Source: Croceicoccus sp. YJ47
Lineage (GTDB): Bacteria > Pseudomonadota > Alphaproteobacteria > Sphingomonadales > Sphingomonadaceae
Direction of reading: 5' to 3'
Assembly: GCF_016745095.1 (NCBI RefSeq)
Contig: NZ_CP067087.1
Coordinates: forward strand, 1,120,501 to 1,184,500
Length of the DNA stretch: 64,000 nt
The notes beneath the pieces are model-generated. The model saw nothing but the letters and a program-made list of their open reading frames with translations, was not told the DNA's origin and did not search any database. The translations under genes and the position numbers were made by a program. This document shows, one piece after another, positions 1 through 7,340 of this stretch; positions within the stretch are counted from its first letter, which is position 1, and every line of letters begins with the position of its first letter.

Positions 1-492
1 GGCCTCGATCCGATTGAGCATATCAATCGCTTTCGGCAAAACCTGCGGTTCGAGCTTCCTGACAGGATGAAGGCGCTCGTTTATCCTATCGACCAGATAG
101 GCGAGATAGCCGTTGCCTGATCCGCGCGCGAGACCCAGATAAGCCGCGGCCAGGCGGTCGGGATAGGTATCAGAAGAGGGTTGATCATCTCTTTGGGCCT
201 CCGTCGAGGTGTTTTCCGACAATGAAGTTTCGAGAAGCAGCGCATTCACATTGAGGATATCCCGCAAAGCTTGCTCGGTCAGGACATGAACCCGGAACCC
301 TTCTCCGGGGGTCAGGTCGACTAGGCCTTCCCCAACGAGCTGGTTCAGGCTGTCCCGTACGGGCGTCATGCTCACTCCGAAGTCGTCGGCGAGCCGCATT
401 GCCTCCAGCTTCGTTCCGCCTCGCCATGCTCCCTCCATCAGTGCCCGCTTGAGGCGGCAATAGGTGGGTTCGAGAACGTGCGCGGGGCTCAC
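1..492 (-). CDS. GntR-family transcriptional regulator (3' end cut by window edge)
   Basis: The first 164 codons are present and the gene continues past base 1. A winged helix-turn-helix is readable near residues 20-65, including the GntR-typical segment SMTPVRDSLNQLVGEGLV. The remaining visible part would be the effector-binding helical domain, which is incomplete, so the subfamily (FadR or other) cannot be settled. The start is taken as GTG at 492, because it overlaps the stop of the PhyH gene in a GTGA arrangement and so suggests translational coupling. As the last visible member of the luxI operon it may regulate that operon or genes for metabolism of a PhyH product. This is inference from position. 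Confidence 0.85.
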   Translation of the reverse strand, partial: MSPAHVLEPTYCRLKRALMEGAWRGGTKLEAMRLADDFGVSMTPVRDSLNQLVGEGLVDLTPGEGFRVHVLTEQALRDILNVNALLLETSLSENTSTEAQRDDQPSSDTYPDRLAAAYLGLARGSGNGYLAYLVDRINERLHPVRKLEPQVLPKAIDMLNRIEA

Positions 493-1355
493 GACCGATA
501 ACGCTGCGCTTCGGCAAATTCGCGAACGGCATCCTCCTGGTCCGGACGCAGGCCATCGGTAGCCTGCGGATAATCGGGCACATCGCCGCGAAGAAGGATC
601 GAAGGACATTGCCCCTCAAAATTTCCGAGATTGGGGCGATGCTGGATATATCCCGCCAGCTCGGCGAGCTCAGGCGAGAAGGTTTTGGCGATCTGTGGCG
701 GATAAGCTAGCCAGAGGTTTTCATAGGGTTTGAGCCAGCCGAGGCTGTAACCGATCACGACGCCGCGTCGGACTGTATTCGTATGATTTGGCCCGGCACC
801 GTGCACGGTCGATCCTAGGAAGCAGATCGCGTCTCCGGGTCCGCATTCGGCCACTATCGGATCATCGAGTTGATCGAGACTTTCGATCACTTGCTTGTGC
901 GTACCGGGATATATGCGCGTTGCGCCGTTTTCGGCGGTGAACTCGGTGAGCGGCCAGATGACGTTGAGGAGATATTCGTGATCGCCTTTGCGGCCTGCCC
1001 ACATGTCGTGATCGCAATGCGGAAATTGTTCGATCTCTCCGGGATGGATGGCGATGGCCTGCGCGACATTAAGCTGGATCTTGTCGCAGGCGTCGCCGAG
1101 TATTTCCCGAGCGATTGCCAGGACCAGAGGCTGGAGCACGAGATCGCTCGCCCACCGTGACCGGCGTAGCAATCCCCCGAAACGCTGGGTCCGGCGCCCG
1201 TAGAAGTCGCCTTTGCCCGTCGGCGTTTTCTCGAATGCATCTTCAAGGTCCGCATCGAGCCCGGCTATAGTGGCATCGGGCATCAGGCGAGGGATTATGC
1301 AGTAGCCATCGGACCGTAGTTGCTCCAGCCATGGGGTGTGCGCTTTGTCGGTCAT
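489..1355 (-). CDS. Phytanoyl-CoA dioxygenase (PhyH) family protein
   Basis: This 288-residue protein has the PhyH-type Fe(II)/2-oxoglutarate oxygenase pattern. The HxD metal pair appears in FPHCDHDMW near residue 110, and the distal His and the Arg that would bind 2-oxoglutarate appear in HGAGPNHTNTVRRG near residue 185. The family hydroxylates varied small molecules and lipids, and the substrate here is unknown. Its ATG overlaps the luxI stop by 4 bp (ATGA), so it is translated from the quorum-sensing transcript. luxI-phyH pairs are known in sphingomonads. A role in making or modifying a signal or secondary metabolite is inferred from this coupling. Confidence 0.9.
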   Translation of the reverse strand: MTDKAHTPWLEQLRSDGYCIIPRLMPDATIAGLDADLEDAFEKTPTGKGDFYGRRTQRFGGLLRRSRWASDLVLQPLVLAIAREILGDACDKIQLNVAQAIAIHPGEIEQFPHCDHDMWAGRKGDHEYLLNVIWPLTEFTAENGATRIYPGTHKQVIESLDQLDDPIVAECGPGDAICFLGSTVHGAGPNHTNTVRRGVVIGYSLGWLKPYENLWLAYPPQIAKTFSPELAELAGYIQHRPNLGNFEGQCPSILLRGDVPDYPQATDGLRPDQEDAVREFAEAQRYRS

Positions 1356-1978
1356 GCGGCCAGCTCCATGCTGGCATTGGCGATGCGGTATGCCTCGCCG
1401 CCGTAGATGCCGGTGCTTTCAAGATCCTCGCGCGTATTTTGATCGATTTTAATCTGCAGTGCGACCAATTCTTGACCATCGATTACTTCGCCCGGTCCGA
1501 GCGGATGGCATTGCCAGCCGAAGTCTGCGATCTGCCGGAACCAGGGCATCGGAGCCACAGCCGTGTAGCCTGCAATCCCGTTCGCCAAGGCATGGTCGGC
1601 CAGCGCAGAGACAAGTTGGTTGCGGGCCTTGCGCCGATCGCCGCGCGGTAGCGTTGGCTCGATACAGAAGCGGGTCATCTCGCGGAAATTGCCATGCAAT
1701 GGGACAGGCCCGGCACACAGATGCGGGAACAGATCTTTGAGAATATGAGGGCCATCAGACCTCAGCAACCGCGCCGAAGCCCGGTGTCCGAAATCGTTGT
1801 CGGTCAGAACCAGATAGCTGGCTGACGGCGTGTCGAACTGATCGATTTCGTAGGCGTCCTCCAGAACGGGCACATCCCATTTGAGGAGGTCAACGAAGAC
1901 CCGCTTGCGCGCCTCGAACATTACGCGAAGTGCCGGATCGGCGAGACTGGCGCGAATTGCGCCCATTGATTGCTGCAT
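1352..1978 (-). CDS. luxI: LuxI-type acyl-homoserine lactone synthase
   Basis: A protein of 208 residues that should make an AHL signal from SAM and an acyl carrier. The conserved LuxI residues are readable: R and F in ARKRVFVDLLKW, the acidic cluster in EIDQFD, the ARL segment, LFP, and the E..R pair in REMTRFCIEP. I chose ATG 1978 because an AGGTGG ribosome site lies 6 bases upstream. An in-frame start at 2026 would add 16 residues that do not look like LuxI. It lies downstream of luxR on the same strand and overlaps the PhyH gene by 4 bp. The acyl-chain specificity cannot be read from sequence. Confidence 0.95.
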   Translation of the reverse strand: MQQSMGAIRASLADPALRVMFEARKRVFVDLLKWDVPVLEDAYEIDQFDTPSASYLVLTDNDFGHRASARLLRSDGPHILKDLFPHLCAGPVPLHGNFREMTRFCIEPTLPRGDRRKARNQLVSALADHALANGIAGYTAVAPMPWFRQIADFGWQCHPLGPGEVIDGQELVALQIKIDQNTREDLESTGIYGGEAYRIANASMELAA

Positions 1979-2154
1979 TGGGTCCACCTGCAAGATTGAT
2001 GACAGGCGGCATCTCAACAAATTCATTCAATTACAGACATACCAAGAACTGGGGATGGGGTTTCCTCGATTTACGCAATGCAACGCGAGTTCTCATCGCT
2101 CGGGCGACGGGTTATCGAAAATAGCGGAGGAACGCTGTGTTATTGCCAGTGGAT

Positions 2155-2907
2155 TTACCCTGCGTCCCGCCAACGGATAATGTCGGCAAACCCGATCAAC
2201 CCGTCGAACAGCGCCGCGACGACGAGGGACTGTTTACAATGGACCTGATAGCGTTCGCGGGCCATCTTGAGATGCTGAATCACGGTCTCCGTGCTGATTT
2301 CGAGTATCATGGCCGTTTCAGCCGCAGTCTTCCCTCTTGCAACCCAAAGCAGACACTCGCGCTGCCGGTCGGTCAGGGAGGGAACCTTCTCATCAAACTT
2401 TTCTGAACTCAGGCCCAGCGCGCAGCTCAAAGCCAGCGTCCCGACCATTTCCGCGACAGCGAAGCGCCGTCGGGGCAGTTCTCGCTCGGGCCGAACAGCA
2501 AAGGTGCAGGTACCGCGCCCTATCCCGGGCAAATGCCGCGGAACAGTATAGCCATTGCCGATACCGCATTCCCGGCCGACATTGAGCATTTGACGGTCGC
2601 CGCGCGTGAGAGGGACGAGTTCGTCAATCCAGTCCCAGGCAAAACCGATGATTGTCTTGTCACAGGCTCTTCGCACCGGATCCTGCCCTGCGAGGTCGAA
2701 GGCAATATAGACTCTCGCCCATTCGTCGGGATAGTCGTGCAATAGCAGGCCCGGTGCCTCGCACGATGTCGAACGCATCTCCAGGCTAAGCGCGAAGTGG
2801 TCGAAGCCAAGGCGCCGGGAAACCTGTTTAAGCGCACCGTCGAGTTCAGTGTCCGAACGGACATTGATAAGTTCAGTTGCGAATTCCTCCGCGAGATATG
2901 CGTACAT
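2155..2907 (-). CDS. luxR: LuxR-type AHL-responsive transcription factor
   Basis: A 250-residue protein with an N-terminal autoinducer-binding domain and a C-terminal LuxR helix-turn-helix. Ligand-pocket residues of the TraR/LuxR family are present: W and Y in WARVY, DP in GQDPV, W in FAWDWI, and a Gly in HLPGIG. The HTH begins at LTDRQRECLLWVARGKT near residue 190. The start is placed at ATG 2907. An upstream start at 2994 would add a Cys- and Arg-rich stretch with no family resemblance. It lies between the FseA-like gene and luxI, so it is the expected receptor for the AHL and the activator of the island. Confidence 0.93.
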   Translation of the reverse strand: MYAYLAEEFATELINVRSDTELDGALKQVSRRLGFDHFALSLEMRSTSCEAPGLLLHDYPDEWARVYIAFDLAGQDPVRRACDKTIIGFAWDWIDELVPLTRGDRQMLNVGRECGIGNGYTVPRHLPGIGRGTCTFAVRPERELPRRRFAVAEMVGTLALSCALGLSSEKFDEKVPSLTDRQRECLLWVARGKTAAETAMILEISTETVIQHLKMARERYQVHCKQSLVVAALFDGLIGFADIIRWRDAG

Positions 2908-2911
2908 AGAC

Positions 2912-2929
2912 CTGCCGTTCGATCGGCAG
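2912..2929 (-). promoter_or_regulatory. Hairpin at the luxR ribosome-binding region
   Basis: CTGCCG and CGGCAG form a 6-bp stem with a 6-base loop. The downstream arm ends 4 bases before the luxR ATG, so it covers the only purine-rich stretch (GGCAGG) that could bind the ribosome. This could hold back luxR translation. The folding effect is inferred. Confidence 0.4.
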
Positions 2930-3091
2930 CACGCAATCCAACACGCCGCCACCTGACCGCCTGCTCGGTGCCGGATCAGACGGTTCCATTCCACCTGTTC
3001 CAGCAGTTGCAGTTGCGACCCTCAAGGTCCGGTTCCAATCCGGGCGCGCCGCAAAATTCAGCAGCATGCCCCACGAAAAACCATAGTGCAT

Positions 3092-3875
3092 TCAGTGCGT
3101 TTGAAAAGAGCGGAGCCGGCTTTGGCGAAGCAAGCCGAGATAGCCGTGCGACGCCATTCGCCGCGCCTCAACCACGAGACGCTGGGTCTGGCGGCGTTGC
3201 GATGACGATTTCCAGTCAATGGCGCGCTGCGCGGACAATCCCCGATAAACAATGGTTCCAGCGATATCTTTTAGCATAACACCCTCAGGCGCCCGGGATA
3301 AAGCATCAAGTATGGCGAGCAGCAAGTGGAAGCGGTGGGACTGATAGGCAGTGGGCTGCAACTGGTTTCGCACGCTGGGAGCAGCGGAACCATCTACACA
3401 GCAGTGAAACGCATCGAGCGCCGCCAGCCTGATCGGAAACGACTGGTCCCGAGGGATCAGATAATTGTCTCCACCCAACCGGGCGGAGGCCATAACGAGC
3501 AGCCGATGGCGAGCGCCACCACCGGCGAGGACCAGATGATCTCCCGCATTGCTGGTTCGCTTGGAGATCAGGTCGCACGTTGCGCGCGCCGCCTTGACTG
3601 CGCGCCCACCGCCAAGAATTACCACATGAGCGTTTTCCTCGGCTTGCCAGATCGCCGGATGGCTGCGAGCTGAAAGGTCGGGATCAATCGGGAAATTCAA
3701 GGCCCCATGAACGCGCCATTCGGCGGCAAGCTGGGGATTGCGGGTCGAAACCGCTTTCGCTGGCGATCCGTGCGTATTGTTGCCGGTACGCGGCATTGCG
3801 GCGCAGGAATTCCTGCGCGAAATCCGAATAGTCGAATGCGCCTGTCCGGTCGTTGCTGTCAAATGGTCGATCCAT
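3092..3875 (-). CDS. fseA-like: FseA-like DUF6499/DUF2285 activator made by a +1 frameshift
   Basis: Two overlapping frames encode one protein. Frame one starts at ATG 3875 behind AGGAGG and gives a 63-residue DUF6499-type segment (DYSDFAQEFLRRNAAYR) ending WGLEFPD-stop at 3684. The following frame carries on with IDPDLSARSHPAIW and a complete DUF2285 domain ending near SQRRQTQRLVVEARR, stopping at 3092. A +1 slip at the TTT codon (3693-3695) gives a fused product of about 260 residues. In ICEMlSym(R7A) the msi172-msi171 pair is joined by the same tRNA-Phe UUU-to-UUC slip to make FseA, the quorum-controlled activator of the excisionase gene. Placement beside luxR/luxI fits that role. A decayed gene is the alternative. 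Confidence 0.85.
3684..3695 (-). other. Probable programmed +1 ribosomal frameshift site
   Basis: On the minus strand the zero frame reads TTT CCC GAT TGA. A Phe tRNA on TTT can re-pair one base forward on TTC, after which CCG ATT GAT CCC continues the DUF2285 frame. The slow CCC codon in the A site and a stop two codons later match the known logic of +1 sites and the FseA site in particular. Confidence 0.7.
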
Positions 3876-3952
3876 GAAGCACCTCCTTTCTCGCCGATTT
3901 CGCTAGAGGCGCCAGCACCGCGCCGACATTCCATGACCTAGGGGGCCGCCTC

Positions 3953-3964
3953 CCCAATATTGGG
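3953..3964. promoter_or_regulatory. Palindrome upstream of the FseA-like gene; candidate LuxR box
   Basis: CCCAATATTGGG is a perfect 12-bp palindrome whose near edge is 78 bp upstream of the fseA-like ATG. LuxR-type proteins bind symmetric sites upstream of the genes they activate, so this is the best candidate in the island. No second copy was seen between luxR and luxI. The rest of the gene-free stretch 3876-4283 shows nothing else I can name. Confidence 0.4.
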
Positions 3965-4283
3965 CATATTTGATCAGGCGCTCGCCGAGACCGTTGCTTT
4001 CTTAGGGAAGGCGACGACCGCCGCCACAAGCGGGTCCAAAACGGCTCTACTTACCTCTTGCAAGCCATTCCTATGTTGGGCAGATTGACAGCGCGCGGAT
4101 TGATATTCTGGCACCATCCGCGTGGATCTTTCCGCCGGACATCATGCACGCCGGTCCATCGCAGGCCCGGCGGCCGGACCGATCAAGGGGCACAAACTAG
4201 GCCCCGGACGGCGGCACAGACCTGGAACCCGCACGCAGTTCGCCACGGCGAACTCAGGTTGCGGTCGCCTCCAAGTTCGAAGC

Positions 4284-4865
4284 ATGACTCAAATTGCCGC
4301 CGAAATTCGGCACCAATCTCCCCAGTGCGTGGGTCCCGCATATTGCGCTGCAAAGGTAAGCCGAACGGTCGGTCGCCGCCGCACACTCGATGCCCTCTAC
4401 CGCGAGGAACGGGCTGGACTGATCGCCTATCTTGCGCGCCGCGTGGGCTCCGAACGCGCCCGCGACCTGGCACAGGACGTGTTCCTGCGTGCGGCGACCA
4501 GCAAGCAGCTGACGGAACTCGTCAATCCGGCGGGCTTTCTGAGGCGGATTGCATTCAACTTGATGGTGGACGAGGCGCGGCGGCAAAAGTGCCGGGTCAG
4601 GACCCAGCCACTTCTGGAGAACGCAGACGCGCCAAGCCGTGCTGCGCAAGAAGATGCCGTGCATGTCCGTGAAACCCGGCAAGCGCTGGAAATCGCGCTC
4701 GCAGAGCTCCCCGAAAAGTGCGCGCGTATCTTCGCGATGAACCGCTTCGAGAAGAAATCCTACCGAGAGATACATATCGAACTCGGCATCGCACTGCCGA
4801 CGGTCGACTATCACATGATGAAAGCTCTTGCGCATTTGCGTCAAGCGCTGGGTCACAGTTGGTGA
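4284..4865 (+). CDS. ECF-type RNA polymerase sigma factor of the lasso peptide cluster
   Basis: A 193-residue sigma-70 family protein. Region 2 reads LYREERAGLIAYLARRVGS...ARDLAQDVFLRA near residues 38-75, and region 4 has the HTH in KKSYREIHIELGIALPTVDYHMMKAL near residues 155-180. This pattern is that of FecI-type ECF factors that control TonB receptors. No FecR-type anti-sigma gene is adjacent, which is unusual. The start at ATG 4284 gives a normal N-terminus, although the ribosome site is weak. It is followed 120 bp later by the TonB receptor and is likely to drive the receptor, the isopeptidase and possibly the lasso operon. Confidence 0.85.
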   Translation: MTQIAAEIRHQSPQCVGPAYCAAKVSRTVGRRRTLDALYREERAGLIAYLARRVGSERARDLAQDVFLRAATSKQLTELVNPAGFLRRIAFNLMVDEARRQKCRVRTQPLLENADAPSRAAQEDAVHVRETRQALEIALAELPEKCARIFAMNRFEKKSYREIHIELGIALPTVDYHMMKALAHLRQALGHSW

Positions 4866-4900
4866 CTGCAGGCATCCGGCCAAAAGGGACCACTCAAAAT

Positions 4901-4920
4901 TTAATTTCAATTGAAACTAA
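4901..4920. promoter_or_regulatory. AT-rich palindrome between sigma factor and TonB receptor
   Basis: TTTCAATTGAAA is a perfect 12-bp palindrome (4905-4916). It extends to 20 bp with one mismatched pair. It lies 66 bp before the receptor start, in a GC-rich background. A repressor or activator operator is a reasonable guess; nothing identifies the protein. Confidence 0.35.
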
Positions 4921-4985
4921 GGTGCTCGCAAAAGTGAGCGTCATCTTCTGTAGCGGTAGGTCCGCGCCAAAACAGGGAGATATCA

Positions 4986-7340
4986 ATGTCGTCGACAATT
5001 CGCACACTTTCCGTCCTTCTAACCGGGGCAGCATTTGCAGGTGCCGCTCCTCCTCTTTTCGCCCAAGACAGTCCAGGCGAACAGGCACAAGATGACGCTG
5101 CCGAGGTTGGCGATACAGCTTTGGACGAAGAGAGTTCCGCGATCGTTGTCACGGGAACGCGTATCCGAGGCGCACGGGTCGTAGGTGAAGTCATCGAGCT
5201 TGATCGCGAGACGATCGTCGAGACGGGCCAGGTGGACCTCGGCGAAGCGATCCGCAACCTACCCCAGAATTTCTCGGGCGGTCAGAACCCTGGGGTTGGT
5301 TCGGGCGGCGGCATCGGCAATGAAAATGTAAATTCAGCATCGACTCCCAATCTGCGCGGGCTTGGGCCCGATGCGACGCTGACATTGCTCAACGGTCATC
5401 GCCTTCCATACAACTCGGCGTCCCAGGGCGTCGACATCTCCGCCATTCCGCTCGCCATTGTCGACCGGCTCGAGGTCGTCCCCGATGGAGCTTCAGCGCT
5501 CTATGGCTCGGACGCGGTTGGCGGCGTTGTGAACGTCATCCTGCGCCGCGACTTTGAGGGCGTGACAACCTCGGCCCAGATTGGAGCGAGCACCGATGGA
5601 GGCAACTTTCGCCAACAGGCCGACATAGTCGCAGGCACAATCTGGAACAGTGGCGGCTTCGTCTTCGCCTACGACTTCGCGAACAATTCCGGGATTGAGG
5701 CGAGGGAGCGCGCCTATGCAGGATCACTGCTACCGGAAACCTTGCTTTATCCCTCAAACCGGCGCCACGCCGTAACATTTTCGGCGCACCAGAGCTTGTC
5801 AGAAGGCGTGGAGGCCAATCTCGACGCGCTCTATTCGTATCGCGAATCAACCACCATTGATGGCACGCCGGCCCAGCGCATTCGGCGTGAGCCCGACCTC
5901 GAGACCTTTTCCGTAGCGCCGTCGCTGCAGTTCGACCTTGGGCCGAGTTGGAAGGCCAATCTCGCGGGTGTCTTCGGGCGCGATCGAACCCGCTTCCAGA
6001 CCAGTTTCATTCCAGAGACAGGTCCGGCGCGCGTCTCTACGGGAAGCTACCTGCATCAGATCACCTCGCTGGAAATGGGTGCGGAAGGCCCGGTCGCCAC
6101 TCTTCCCGGCGGCGAGACGCGCTTGGCTGTCGGCATCGGATTTCGTAACAATCGACTCGAGTACTCTCTGGAAAGCGCGATCCTGAATGCGCAATTCGAT
6201 GCAACGCAACGGGCACGCTTCGCCTACGCGGAACTGTATGTTCCATTCATGTCGGGTCGGAACGCCGTCGATGGAATCGAGCAGCTAACGCTATCCGCTG
6301 CAGTTCGCTACGAAGACTATCCCGGACTCGACCAGCTCGCCACCCCGCGCCTTGGGATTACCTATTCGCCAGGTGGTGATCTGATGTTCAGAGCGAGTTG
6401 GGCACGCTCGTTCAAGGCTCCCACGCTTTACCAGCAAAACATCTTTTCTCAGGCCATTCTGGTGCCTGCTGCGGCGTTCGGAGCGGGCACCGGCTCCGAC
6501 ACAGTGTTTCTGAGCGGGGGCGGCAATCCCAACCTCCGTCCCGAGCGCGCCCGAAGCTGGACGGCGGGAGTCGAGGTCCAGCCTGCAGCGGTCCGAGGAT
6601 TGACCGCCTCCGCGACTTGGTATGATATCCGCTATGACAACCGCGTCGTTGCGCCGATCGCTGGATCGATCGCAGCTGCTATCAACAATCCGGGATATGC
6701 CAGCCTCATCGATTTTTCACCTGATCCGGCCGATTTGGCCGAACTCATCACGGGTGCCCAGTTCGGATTGGAGAACTTCACAGGCCGCCCGTTCGATCCT
6801 GCAGACGTTGTCGTTCTGTTCGACAACAGGAACATTAATGTCGCGGCGTGGAGCGTAGAAGGGCTGGATGCCAGGATTGCCTGGAACCGCGATCTCGGGA
6901 ATGACCGCTCGATAGCATTGGATCTCAACGGCAGCTGGTTGCGCAGCAGGCAAACCATCACATCCGAACTACCTGAAGTCCAGCTTGCCGGTACGACTTT
7001 CAACCCGCCCCGCTACCGCGCGCGTGGAGCAGCAAGATATCGGGCAGGCCGCCTTACCGCCAATGCGGCAGTCAGTTATATCGGTGCGCTCGTCGACAGA
7101 CGGCTTGCAACCGTGCAGCGGCTGTCACCAAGCGCAACTGTCGATCTTGGCATGCACTATGCGGTCATTCGGGGAGACGGCCGTGATCCCGGTCTTGAAT
7201 TCTCGTTGACCATTCAAAACCTATTCAACGATAAGCCGGACGTGATCGGCCAAACCGGTCCCAACACAACACCCTACGATTCAACCAACTATTCTCCGAT
7301 CGGGCGCTTCATCGCGTTTGGCGTGAGGAGGCATTGGTAA
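4986..7340 (+). CDS. TonB-dependent outer-membrane receptor, probable lasso peptide transporter
   Basis: A 784-residue receptor with a signal peptide (SVLLTGAAFAGAAPPLFAQ). A TonB-box-like segment IVVTGTRIRG follows near residue 55, then the plug with PDGASALYGSDAVGGVVNVILRR near residues 160-185. A long beta-barrel ends in GVRRHW, with a C-terminal aromatic as expected for barrel assembly. The start has a GGGAG ribosome site. In proteobacterial lasso clusters a receptor of this kind takes the mature peptide back across the outer membrane. The adjacent isopeptidase, joined by a 1-base stop/start overlap, supports this. The ligand is inferred. Confidence 0.9.
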   Translation: MSSTIRTLSVLLTGAAFAGAAPPLFAQDSPGEQAQDDAAEVGDTALDEESSAIVVTGTRIRGARVVGEVIELDRETIVETGQVDLGEAIRNLPQNFSGGQNPGVGSGGGIGNENVNSASTPNLRGLGPDATLTLLNGHRLPYNSASQGVDISAIPLAIVDRLEVVPDGASALYGSDAVGGVVNVILRRDFEGVTTSAQIGASTDGGNFRQQADIVAGTIWNSGGFVFAYDFANNSGIEARERAYAGSLLPETLLYPSNRRHAVTFSAHQSLSEGVEANLDALYSYRESTTIDGTPAQRIRREPDLETFSVAPSLQFDLGPSWKANLAGVFGRDRTRFQTSFIPETGPARVSTGSYLHQITSLEMGAEGPVATLPGGETRLAVGIGFRNNRLEYSLESAILNAQFDATQRARFAYAELYVPFMSGRNAVDGIEQLTLSAAVRYEDYPGLDQLATPRLGITYSPGGDLMFRASWARSFKAPTLYQQNIFSQAILVPAAAFGAGTGSDTVFLSGGGNPNLRPERARSWTAGVEVQPAAVRGLTASATWYDIRYDNRVVAPIAGSIAAAINNPGYASLIDFSPDPADLAELITGAQFGLENFTGRPFDPADVVVLFDNRNINVAAWSVEGLDARIAWNRDLGNDRSIALDLNGSWLRSRQTITSELPEVQLAGTTFNPPRYRARGAARYRAGRLTANAAVSYIGALVDRRLATVQRLSPSATVDLGMHYAVIRGDGRDPGLEFSLTIQNLFNDKPDVIGQTGPNTTPYDSTNYSPIGRFIAFGVRRHW

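Noticed and set aside
1979-2154. Possible lux box between luxR and luxI
   Set aside because: I looked for a symmetric site of 18-20 bp and found none convincing; only the palindrome before the fseA-like gene was kept.
3684-3875. Reading the DUF6499/DUF2285 gene as a simple pseudogene
   Set aside because: The break lies exactly at a TTTC slip site beside a quorum-sensing pair, as in FseA, so a programmed shift explains it better; decay remains a fallback.
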